Positions 41,490 through 51,249 of a stretch of 64,000 nucleotides of DNA are shown here, piece by piece. Origin of the DNA: Labyrinthula sp. Ha. Lineage: Eukaryota > Sar > Bigyra > Labyrinthulida > Labyrinthulaceae. The DNA lies in contig JAALGZ010000002.1 in assembly GCA_015227615.1 (NCBI GenBank), forward strand, positions 124,001-188,000, in the 5' to 3' direction. A program made the translations under genes and the position numbers. The notes beneath the pieces are model-generated. The model saw nothing but the letters and a program-made list of their open reading frames with translations. It had not been told where the DNA came from and did not search any database. Position 1 is the stretch's first letter, and every line of letters begins with the position of its first letter.

Positions 41490-42965
41490 ATGGAGAAACT
41501 TCAAAAGTTATCTAGAAGACCGTTAAGCATCAGTGAAAACGGAAGAATTTTAGATTTCTCAAAATATGAAAATTATAAGTTCACTAACGGACATATTATC
41601 GAATCAACAAAATTTATTGACGGATTAAAAAAAATTGTTGAAAATATAAAAGAAGAAAAAACTCATGAAAGTTTTGGTTTATTAAGAAGAGTATTAGATG
41701 TTTCACTCCCAAAGTTATATACTTGCTCATTTAAGGAAACAAAAGAAATTTTGAAGTTATTTAATTCTGTTTTGACACATTACAGAAATCTTTTAGAGAA
41801 TGTGCAAGACAAAAATGATAAAGTTACAAGTTTTCCTTCTGAAGAAAATTGGAAAGATGTAATCAATTGTTATGATATCAAAGAGAAAGAAATACGTAAG
41901 CTTATTGACCAAATCTTATTTAAGACAAGTAATATTTCCACAGATACCTTTCTTTTTCTTTTCAAAAAGATGGTTAAACAAGTTAAGAAAAAAAGTGAGT
42001 TCAAGAAAGAAGTAAATCAAATCTTTCGACGAGTGTTTGAAAACAATATTCTATATTGGCAGAAGAAGAATTTATTTGAAGAATTAAAAATGAAACTAAA
42101 TAGTTTTGAGGAAGAAACTGAGAAACAATGTGCTGCTGATGTTTTATCAGCAGAAAAAATAATAGATGAAAACGAAACGACTTCAGAAGAATCTAATCAA
42201 GATCTAGTGTCGAAAAATAAAAGTTATTTGTTTATGTTTATAGAACAAGTAACAACATCATTTGCTTTGAACTTAGTTGAAAATAAAGACTACGAAGATT
42301 TCTTGAAATATATTTCATTTTTATCAGATAGCATAAATAAAAAAGAATACGCTGTGAATATATTTTCCAAAGGAATAAATCTTGTGTTAGATATTCTCCT
42401 TGGAATAAATAAGGAAAAGTCATCTTTAGGAAATTTTTTATCGTATGCTTTGCCATTTTTTTATATACTCTGTACGAAGAAATTGGTGAATACAAAAGAT
42501 ATCGAAGAGTTTTACAATATATGCCAAGAAGAGAATAAGTTAGAAGAGTATTTTTTAAGCTTTCTTCTCAAACTAAAATCTGCTTTGCCTACTATAAAAC
42601 TAATCGAAGTAATGAGACCCCTGGAAGTTAAGTTACAGAACGTTTATTACTCAAGAGAAGTACGGAATAATGTTGATATTTTTACACTTAAAGGAAATAT
42701 TCAAGCTTCTTCATTATACAGTTCAGAAAGTTTTGAAATTTGCGTACTACTCGAAACTTATGACAACAATAGTTTTACACCACAAACTCAAGAGAGGTCT
42801 CTGCATTTTTCTAAGTTTGTTAAAAACGGTGAATATTTCTTCTTCCCCTTAGATTTGGAACTTCAAAGCCAAATCAAGAGTGTAAGAGTATTTCTTCAAC
42901 TCAAACCTAGGGAATTAACTGAAGACAACACAATAAGAAATTGTTTATGCGCATATTGGATATGA
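41490..42965 (+). CDS. Unrecognised 491-aa protein, copy B
   Basis: Second intact copy of the gene at 8229-9704, same length, no indels. Eight residue differences are spread along the protein (Glu/Lys at 6; Leu/Phe, Cys/Tyr, Met/Ile and Asn/Asp in the middle; Asn/Lys twice; Ile/Leu). I found a single silent change. The excess of replacement over silent changes contrasts with its Cdh1-like neighbour and suggests weak constraint, or adaptive change, in one copy. Function unknown. Confidence 0.85.
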   Translation: MEKLQKLSRRPLSISENGRILDFSKYENYKFTNGHIIESTKFIDGLKKIVENIKEEKTHESFGLLRRVLDVSLPKLYTCSFKETKEILKLFNSVLTHYRNLLENVQDKNDKVTSFPSEENWKDVINCYDIKEKEIRKLIDQILFKTSNISTDTFLFLFKKMVKQVKKKSEFKKEVNQIFRRVFENNILYWQKKNLFEELKMKLNSFEEETEKQCAADVLSAEKIIDENETTSEESNQDLVSKNKSYLFMFIEQVTTSFALNLVENKDYEDFLKYISFLSDSINKKEYAVNIFSKGINLVLDILLGINKEKSSLGNFLSYALPFFYILCTKKLVNTKDIEEFYNICQEENKLEEYFLSFLLKLKSALPTIKLIEVMRPLEVKLQNVYYSREVRNNVDIFTLKGNIQASSLYSSESFEICVLLETYDNNSFTPQTQERSLHFSKFVKNGEYFFFPLDLELQSQIKSVRVFLQLKPRELTEDNTIRNCLCAYWI

Positions 42966-44839
42966 AAACTTTCTCTTTAACTTTTACTCAAAAAGCTGGA
43001 AGCAAAGAAGCTTAGGCTCTTGCAACTCAATATTGAATAGAGTAGAAGGTTATGGACGGGTACATCTTCTCTTTCTCACGTAAACGATGTTGCTTCTCTT
43101 ACTTTCACACCGCACCAAATGATTTATAACTTCAACACTTTAAGCGACTTGTGTATGATCTTTGCAGCAATGTGGAAACTTTCTAGAAGCAAACGGAATG
43201 TAGCTGTACCTTATATATACATCGGGGGATACTTCCTCCTTGTTTTTGTGTCATGAGAGCCATTGAATCTGGGTAGACTTTGCATAAAGGAATCAGGTTT
43301 TCGAGAAATGTTGCCTACATAGCTAGATATTTTTGATAATTATTCGTTTCTTATATATTTTGCAGGGGATAGATGTACCTGTCCTATATCTTTATTGTCT
43401 CTCAAACGGAGTGTTTTGCGTTATCTTTCCTCGCTTGGAAAAATCTTAGCAATGGAAGTACGGGCAATTATTTCTTATCTAGCCTAAGTGCTGCACAGGT
43501 TTTGAACTGCTTGGTTTAAGAAAATTGACTGAGGAATAGCTGTTTCCTTCGGTCATGAAGCAAAAACTCGTCATTTGCTAGAATGGAATAGTGTGTACGT
43601 AAGCAATTTGTTACGAAAAATTCTCTTGGTACTACGTATTTATTAAATGGAACATTTTCAGTTGGTGTGTTGCCAATTGCTCGTCATTGAGCATTATTTG
43701 TGTCGGTTGCTTTTAACCCTAGAGGATTGGTTAGAAAACACAAACAAGATGGCTCGAGTGGTGTACTTCAGCATTCTGTCTGGTTTTTCTAGTGTCTTGT
43801 ATTGGTTCCTTAGTCTTCAGATAATATCGAGGTGTTGTGATACTCAGTTCAGCAGCTAATGGAGTTTGACACTATTTTAGTGTAATTGCAGACCTTTCAA
43901 GCTTTGATACATCCTAGCGTACCAAGGTCTGTCTCAAAAAGAACTTAAGCTAGGTTGTATATATAGCATGATTATTCTATTGCGTTCGAAAGTGGGTGCT
44001 TCTTCAGAAGCTGTCGTCCTGGTAAAAGTTATAGTGGAAGATTCTTGAGTTATTGCAGCTTCAAAAATAAATGTGGGGGGTTAGACTGCACTTGGTAACC
44101 ATGATCAGGGTCCTGAATCAAGCTTGGATGGGGATTCTGTCAAAATGATAGCCATTGTGAGAAGTCAACTTTAAGGGATTGTTTTTAATGATGAACTTGC
44201 TAGATGCAGCATGGTTCACACTATGCATTCTAACACTGTTCTTCAAAAATTCTATTTTCAATTTATCCGAAACTTTTACAAAATATACGGAAATAATTGA
44301 GTCTAACTGTTCATGTACAGGCATCTCTTTCTGCCCTCTATGTCCAATAGGTAATATAGATGTTTCATCTTCCTAGGTTACTTCCTGATTTTCCGCGCAC
44401 TCTATTTTCAAATCAGCATCTCTCTTCTTTCCGTAAATTTTTCAGGTAGGCTTAGAGATGAGATCATAAGCGGTTAAAAGGGGAACTTAATAAAATTATC
44501 AAACTCTAAGCAGGGTATAAGCTTATCTGACATTAAGCACACTTGCATAAGCATTCTTTCAACAACGAAACTAAGCACTAGTGCGAAATCATAATGATAG
44601 GAGCTGTCATGATAAAAGTTTTTATATCCATAAGGCTTTCTATTTCCATTTGCTACCTCTTAGTCTATTCTATGGTTGCATCATCTGGTTTAAGGCCTAG
44701 TCTACACCATATCTCTTTCCCGCCATAGTAGTCTAGCTCAATTATATTTTTTAGTCTTGCTTCAGGTTAAATGGTTACATGAGAGCACAAGTTTTTAACA
44801 TCTGTCACAGTTTGGCACCAATAGTGAGATCTCATTGAG

Positions 44840-45150
44840 AGCTTTTTAGGACTCTGAAGAAATTTTGTGGGTAATTGAGTGCATCTGAGTGATATTTGAA
44901 ATCACACTGAGTGAGGAATGAGCGAGAAATTCGTTGAGTTCTATCAAGTGAGGACTTAGAAACTTATTGTGAAAATAACTGAGAAACTCGTTGAGAAGTA
45001 TTTGAGGATCTTTCAAGAATTGACTTAGCAATTGCCCGAGATTTTTTGAGGAAGCGATTGAAGACTTCTCAGGAATTTTGAGTAAATGATTGGAGATATT
45101 TCAGGTTCTTCATTGTGGAATTCTACTTTCAGGACTGAGTAATGAGTATC
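44840..45150 (+). repeat. Degenerate tandem-like GAG/TTGAG repeat region
   Basis: Irregular recurrence of GAGAAATTCGTTGAG-type units (44924-44938 and 44981-44995, one mismatch in 15) with many scattered TTGAG and TGAGG strings. Purine-rich on the plus strand. Probably a decayed minisatellite; the period is not constant. Confidence 0.4.
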
Positions 45151-48100
45151 CTCGAAATTTCAGAAACTTGCTTTCAATAAATTTGAATGTGAGGAACCCC
45201 AATTCCTAAATGTGGATTTTTTTGAAGTCTGCAACCCTAGTCACAGTACATTAATCTTGTACAAACTAGTATCAAATCGATCAAACTTTACTCTTTGGAT
45301 GAAAAGTTGCTAAGATCTGGTTCGGCTGAGGTTTCCAAAATTTGTTTAAAAATTTTTAAGTATCGTACAGACAAAAAGTTATTCCTGTATCGAATTTGGG
45401 TTATTTGTTCTTCTAACTTTCTGAACAACAACCCTACATCCTTGGATCAAGAAGAGACCATTTCCAATTATGCTCAAGGTCCGCATGCTCGGAGGTTGGG
45501 CCTTCATCCATATCAGTGCTCTAAATCCATCCAGTCTCAAATTCAGCATAATCTAGTTCAAACTTTATGTCATTTTTTTACATTGGTGCTTATTTAGTGA
45601 TCTTATTTTCCAGTTTAACGTAATATTTGAACTAGGGTTTCATGAGTCCGAAGTTATATACTCCACCTGATGTCAGTGGATGATCAGGTTTACCTAAATT
45701 CAAAAGCATAAATCCTTAAGATTCAAGTTAATAACATAATGATCGGAGATTATCAAGGGAAAGAAAAGAACCATCAACGAACCAAGAACGCCCATAAATA
45801 TGAAGGGGAGGTGAATAAAAATATCTATTACCGCAGAAAAAAAATATTGAGGCCTGAATTTAGATAGCTCAAAGTAACCTTGAAGAGAGGAATAGAAAGT
45901 CTCACAGAGTTTAACAGATTAGTGAACCTACCTACTAAGCAGGAATGTTGGCTGATAAAAATATAAAGGCACTAACAACACTTAATACGTCTGAAGTATA
46001 TACATTATAGCTTCTACATAACCATTGTAAACATATTTGCAAGAGTATATTTCACTCTTTTAAGAAACCTATGACAGAAATTTTTCATGATGGGATCACG
46101 AATTAACAGCAATGTCAATTTGATTCTAACAAGAATATTTTGAAAAAAACTAATCCAACGTTCTGAGAGACTAAGTACAAAGATATAAATGTTATATATG
46201 AGTATCTTCCTTTTGCTCATATTCTGAGTATTAAAATGAAAACTTTCCGGAAATAAATCTGAAACTAAAACCGGCATAAGCAAGAAAAACCAGAAAAAAA
46301 AATATAATATATGGAAACTTTAAATCAAAAAGGGGGATTGTCTTAGACTCCTTTTAGTCACTTAATCAAATGAAAGCACAATGGAAACACTATGTTGTTT
46401 TCTTCAACAACGATGTTCTTATTGGAAAGGGTGGCATGCAGCTATTCTCTAGGAATGTCAATAAGTTCGATAATCACATATGGAAAGCTTGAAACGATTC
46501 AAATTTTAAATTGAAGAAATAATTTTTCAACAGCTAACCTTTTCCTAGAATGGATGCTTTCGAAAATTTAGACGGGGATTTATTATCGGATGGGGATGGT
46601 GGTCAGAGCTTACTGGTTATGAAGATCGATGGTATGAGGGAAAAGAAAAGCATAACTTTTACTTATTTGCACCGTACTTAACTTTAACCTACCATGTGAT
46701 CTTTCTTTATCAGGTTTGGTTTATACCTTTATTTCTAGGTGATTGCAAACTGATTCATGAAACCAATAACAAGGATGAATCATAACTGAAATAAACACTA
46801 TTTGGGTTATCTCTTAGAACATCTCTCATACGGACAAGAGTTACATAAGCTTTTTTCCTCCATTTACCTGTTTTTTTTTACCTTAGCTCAAAATTCCCCA
46901 CAGATCAAAAGTAGCAGAAAATACATTGCACATGGCGTACTTTGAGAATTTAATAATTTAGAAGGTGGAACCTTCATCTCAAACTTTAATCCCTCAGTAT
47001 TTTGGGAGGCTATCCTTCCTAACCCTATTAAGGCTGGAATATATAGTGATTGCAGAAGTAAATTCTGCCTTGGAATCATGGTCGACCGGCAAATCTATTT
47101 TTCTTACTGTTTGTAGCAAAAATGTGCACGATATGTACAATTAAAGTTCAAACCAGGCTAAAATGTGCATGAACATGTTGGATATAAACCCCAACGACAG
47201 CACGAACTTCAATATTGAAGTTAATTATCTACTGATTAACCTTTTCCGCAACTACACACCTGGATTTTCCCTTTCCCATGGTTATTTAACATCTAAGCAT
47301 GTTTCTATTCTATGCTCAGTAGAGTCTTACTTCTCTATACATTTTTTCCCTTGCCGCTTAGCTCCTTTGTTTTCGACAAAGGTGACTGTTGATATATATA
47401 TCTACTGTTTGATAATGATGTTCCGAAAGTTGATCCAGGGCTTTAGTCCTTATTGTTGGTTTCAATGCCCATCCCCTCCCTCTTTCTTCCGACATTAAAT
47501 TAAACGACTTAATTCTTTGATTTGATCTATGAGAAAACGTCAGAATTTTACTATTATGGGTCCAACATAACATTCTTTTTGTTTTTTATTAAAATTTTTA
47601 AGTAGCTCTGCTAATGCTTCTACTGTTGGGTATGTGGCAAGTTTTGATAAAATGTTTAAATAACTGCTTCTGAATCAAAGTAATAAGAAAGACTCTTCCA
47701 AGTTGAGCTTAAACTGCAAAAACCCCTCAACTGAATGACCATTTGACCCTGAGCTTAGTTTGGTTGCTAAATCTTCAATGCATCTCACATTATTGCTTCG
47801 TATCTCTGTAGTAGCTTCGGCTAGCGTTGTACTTCTATCAATTATAACTAGAGAAGGAATAGTTTGTCCGAAATTCTTCAGACCGCGAGTACCTTAAACA
47901 TCTCTGTTTCCGTAAGAGTGCAGTCGAAATTAACGGTGCGTGGGACACATTCAACATGAATTGGAAACACCACCGGCAAATGCTATCCTGAAATAGCATA
48001 TGTGTATCTATCTGAATTGAGTCTTAGGAGATACTTTTTTATCTCTTTGTAGATTTTTTGCTAAGTTCTCCCTTCCACTGTAATCTTTCCTTTTATTGTT

Positions 48101-48186
48101 TTGCTAAAATATAATTCAAACGTGCTACCTCTACTGAGAAAACCTTCTCCACATTTCATCAACCTGCTCATGTTAGCATCTTCAGA

Positions 48187-48405
48187 TTACTTTCCTTCAT
48201 CTCTAGTTTCTCTCATGACCCTTATAACAAGATGTTTCTCAAAATAACTTCCAGGAAATATTTCATGAAGTACTAAAATGACAGTACTAATTAAAGTGTT
48301 AGCCATACCAAGTGTTTTAATGAACATATATTGGTCATCAGTTAAGTCATCTTCGTATTTTCTTAACTTTGAGTTAAATTCTATGTCTTTTTCATTATGC
48401 CTCAT
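48187..48405 (-). CDS. Small hypothetical protein, 72 aa
   Basis: ATG-initiated ORF with a balanced charged composition unlike the Phe/Leu/Cys-rich chance ORFs around it. An acidic/basic N-terminal helix (about 1-25) is followed by FIKTLGMANTLISTVILVL and then LVIRVMRE. The middle faintly recalls the Alba-type GxAI helix, but I would not assign it to that family. The frame stays open about 48 bp upstream of the ATG to an in-frame TAG (acceptor-like TATTTAG), so it may be the last exon of a spliced gene. Could still be chance. Confidence 0.35.
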   Translation of the reverse strand: MRHNEKDIEFNSKLRKYEDDLTDDQYMFIKTLGMANTLISTVILVLHEIFPGSYFEKHLVIRVMRETRDEGK

Positions 48406-49773
48406 GCTGTTAATTTGAAATATGTACTTAGAAAGCTTAGGATCACACTAAATACTAACATCAAAGGTACAAGTAGCACTCTCATTACACTGAATCTTAC
48501 TTTTTTTTTATATTTTTTTGTTGCAGCAAGCATTTTGTAGTTTCACGGGGGAGGATAAAACTATATGCTTCTTTCTTTCTCTGTGAAAAACAATCTCCAA
48601 AAAAAAATGTTGCAAACATTTGGATGGAGGGAATACCTTTTGCTAGGTGCCATTCAACCAATTTGATACTATTTTATGTATTTTCCTAGGTTTCTTGAGC
48701 TAGATTTACGTAGTCCTTCACGCCCTCAATATTTTACTTTATGGGTATGTAGTAAAAATATGAACTTTGCTCATAAGGCCCGAAATCCGGTTGAACTAAT
48801 CAAAATAATTGGAGCGTTACATTCCAGGGTAAAAAACCGCATCCTGTGTTAATTTACCTTCTATAGACACCACATCGCACATACTCTTTTTTAACTATGA
48901 CAACGAAGGTTCAGTGTTAAATCATTTGCATAATAGAGTATAAATTATGTTTTGTGTTTCTGCTCCGTGCAGCATTGTGATATATATGAAATGTTTCTTG
49001 GTTCTGATCAGTTATTCCGTTGTACGACCCAGTATGATAGTTAATGAGATGAGCTACTTCAATAATTAGATGCTTTAGAAGTATTTCAGGTGGTTAATAT
49101 GAAAAGTTATGTACTCTATAATACTAGATTTTCTTGTCAGCACCTATTTTCTTCAGAGAATCTTCTTGTTAGCAAAAGAAACGAGAGCGAAAATGTATTT
49201 AGTATCATTTTTCAGTCTTACGAAAAGTTTAAGTTGACATTGAGTTTAACTATGCTTTAGCTGTCTACCTAGTATTAGTTATTATTTTATTTCTTGCTTT
49301 TGATTAAGAATTTGTATATTAGGTTCTAAAGGCACTTGCTCTTAAGTTGAAACACTCTTGGTTCTTCCCGAATATCATGTTTCAAAAATGTACATATATA
49401 ATATGATGCTAGTAAATATATGTATATCAAAAATATAATTCAAAACAAACCTAATGCTTTTTCTCCAAAATGCGACTACATTTGAAAATAATCTTCCGTA
49501 GTCACTGCAAAGTATCCACATTTAAGCAAACAATTATATTGTCCAGAGAACTTGACAATAACTGAAACTTTTTTTGCTAAATCGTAAAAGATGCTGGTTT
49601 GATACCTTAAAAAGCTATTCTTATTGCTACTCTCTGTTTATTTATTCTTGATATATTTTTTCATTATGTTTCTTTCTTTCTAGGTAAGAAGTTGTACCTA
49701 AACCCAGTTTCTAATCCACCCATATTGCCTGCTTAATATGGCATTACCATAAGTACCAACAATACAAGACCAA

Positions 49774-50175
49774 ATGGTTATTCGGGGAACAAAACTCCTC
49801 TTCAATTCAATTCGTCAATACAATTTCACACAAACCCGAAATCTCTCTCGAATAAGTATTACATTTGTTAATGTCGATGGTGATGAAGAAACTGTAAAAG
49901 CAGATACTGGTGATTCCATATTAGACGTTGCATTCGACAATGACATTGAGATTGAAGGTGCATGTGGTGGACAAGTTGCGTGCTCCACCTGCCACGTCAT
50001 TCTTTCTCAAGAAGTTTACAATTCACTTCCTGAACCTGATGAAGAAGAAGAGGATATGTTAGATTTAGCGCTTGGCGTCACTGAAACTTCTAGATTAGGT
50101 TGTCAAGTCATACTGAAGGAAGAACACAATGGAGCGCGAATACTCTTACCTGACGACGTGATGGATTTTCAATAA
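49774..50175 (+). CDS. Mitochondrial-type [2Fe-2S] ferredoxin (adrenodoxin-like)
   Basis: Electron carrier for mitochondrial Fe-S cluster assembly and related reactions. The 133-aa precursor has an Arg-rich, Asp/Glu-free N-terminus (about 1-26), consistent with a mitochondrial targeting peptide. Cluster ligands are Cys64, Cys70, Cys73 and Cys110 (C-X5-C-X2-C-X36-C), in the motif ACGGQVACSTCHV. The acidic EPDEEEEDML stretch (87-96) corresponds to the adrenodoxin partner-binding helix, followed by TSRLGCQ. ATG start, no intron. It converges with RPS18, with 376 bp between stop codons. Confidence 0.95.
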   Translation: MVIRGTKLLFNSIRQYNFTQTRNLSRISITFVNVDGDEETVKADTGDSILDVAFDNDIEIEGACGGQVACSTCHVILSQEVYNSLPEPDEEEEDMLDLALGVTETSRLGCQVILKEEHNGARILLPDDVMDFQ

Positions 50176-50551
50176 GAATTATATCCAGCTTTAATTTTTC
50201 TTCCCTCGTTCTTGCATTTTGTTTCTTTACTTGTTAGCCGTTTATGCAGAATGTTGACGGAATCTTGGCCGTTAAAACGGAATACGTTAATTTTAATAAT
50301 CTTTCAGCTAGTTGAATTCCTGTATAACGCGATAGAGCCTTTTCATATATTTTTTTCAAAGCTACGTATGCTTCCCGATTTATATGTTTGTTCTTTAGTG
50401 AATTCCATCTTTGCTCTGTATCTACTACCTTTTCATATCCACTGTTTTATATAGTAAAGAAATCTTCAGAAAGTACGCATAGTAAGACAAGCTATCCGTT
50501 GAAAATAGAGATTTGAAAGTCAAAAGAAGAGAGTAAAAGGAAGTTAAAAAA
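50176..50551. other. Convergent intergenic region, ferredoxin-RPS18
   Basis: 376 bp holding the 3' flanks of both genes. AT-rich; no hairpin or other element stands out. Confidence 0.6.
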
Positions 50552-51004
50552 TTACATTCCAACAGTTCTTCCACCTCTTCCAGTAGTTTTGGTGTGTTGT
50601 CCTCTAACTTTAATTCCCCAGTAGTGTCTTAAACCACGATGAGCTCTCATCTTCTTTAACCTTTCCAAATCCTCTCTTAAGCTTTGTTCAAGTTGATTTG
50701 CGGTAACTTGGGAGTATTTTCCAGTTTTGATATCCTTATTTCTGTTCAAAAACCATTCAGGAATTTTGTAGTTCAATGGATTCTGAATAATTGCCACAAG
50801 ACGTTCGATCTCATCTGGTTGAAGCTCTCCTGCTCTCTTAGACATGTCAACTTCAGCTTTCTTGCAGATTACATTAGCAAATCTTCTTCCAATACCTTTA
50901 ATTTTAGTAAGAGCGTATACAACGTTCCTTCTACCATCGATATTGGTGTTCAGGATACGTAAGATGTGTTGGAAATCAGAACCAATGATTAATTCAGATG
51001 TCAT
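50552..51004 (-). CDS. RPS18: 40S ribosomal protein S18 (uS13)
   Basis: Small-subunit head protein at the intersubunit bridge, 150 aa against about 152 in animals. Diagnostic segments are [16 protein letters not shown] (11-26), [13 protein letters not shown] (31-43), [15 protein letters not shown] (73-87) and [20 protein letters not shown] (118-137), ending [13 protein letters not shown]. The usual Lys-rich tail after GRTVG is missing. ATG start, no intron. An in-frame-independent 80-codon membrane-protein ORF ends two bases before its start codon, so the 5' UTR overlaps or adjoins another coding frame. Confidence 0.97.
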   Translation of the reverse strand: MTSELIIGSDFQHILRILNTNIDGRRNVVYALTKIKGIGRRFANVICKKAEVDMSKRAGELQPDEIERLVAIIQNPLNYKIPEWFLNRNKDIKTGKYSQVTANQLEQSLREDLERLKKMRAHRGLRHYWGIKVRGQHTKTTGRGGRTVGM

Positions 51005-51006
51005 TT

Positions 51007-51249
51007 TTATTTGACTTTTTGTTGGATTTGATATTGGTGGAATGTAACTATAACTGGTAATGCAACATTGAAATTTCCAATTGCTTCAAAAAGTAAGGTG
51101 ATTCCAACTAAAAAGACAAATACTGAAACAAATTTAAAAGAAAGACCAATACAACTACAAGTTAAATGGCGAGCTTTATAATTTCTATAAGATAGTTTCT
51201 TTATTACTTTACTAAGTAAACCTTCTCTAACCCAATGGATTTTTTTCAA
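51007..51249 (-). CDS. Possible small membrane protein or C-terminal exon
   Basis: Open frame ending two bases upstream of the RPS18 ATG. It lacks an ATG (the listed limit is a TTG) and opens after TGA about 9 bases further upstream, so a real protein would need an upstream exon. It encodes a basic segment (about 1-28) and one or two hydrophobic segments ([28 protein letters not shown]), ending QIQQKVK. The codon pattern resembles local genes. I do not recognise a family. It could equally be RPS18 leader sequence open by chance. Confidence 0.3.
   Translation of the reverse strand: MKKIHWVREGLLSKVIKKLSYRNYKARHLTCSCIGLSFKFVSVFVFLVGITLLFEAIGNFNVALPVIVTFHQYQIQQKVK

Larger units (their letters stand above)
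39956..42991. repeat. Inverted duplication, copy B (3,036 bp)
   Basis: Reverse-complement partner of 8203-11238, equal in length and about 99.3% identical by eye. The left edge begins exactly after the TAA of the acyltransferase gene. The right edge is 26 bp past the stop of the 491-aa gene. Both genes are intact in both copies. Confidence 0.95.
42992..49773. other. Gene desert with degenerate GAG-rich repeat region and a small ORF
   Basis: About 6.8 kb with no recognised conserved gene. A degenerate repetitive stretch (GAGAAAxTCGTTGAG twice, 57 bp apart, among many TTGAG strings) lies at about 44840-45150. An open frame without start, preceded by a good acceptor-like CTAACCTTTTCCTAG, covers 46549-46785. 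A small coding-like ORF at 48187-48405 is listed separately. Confidence 0.5.
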
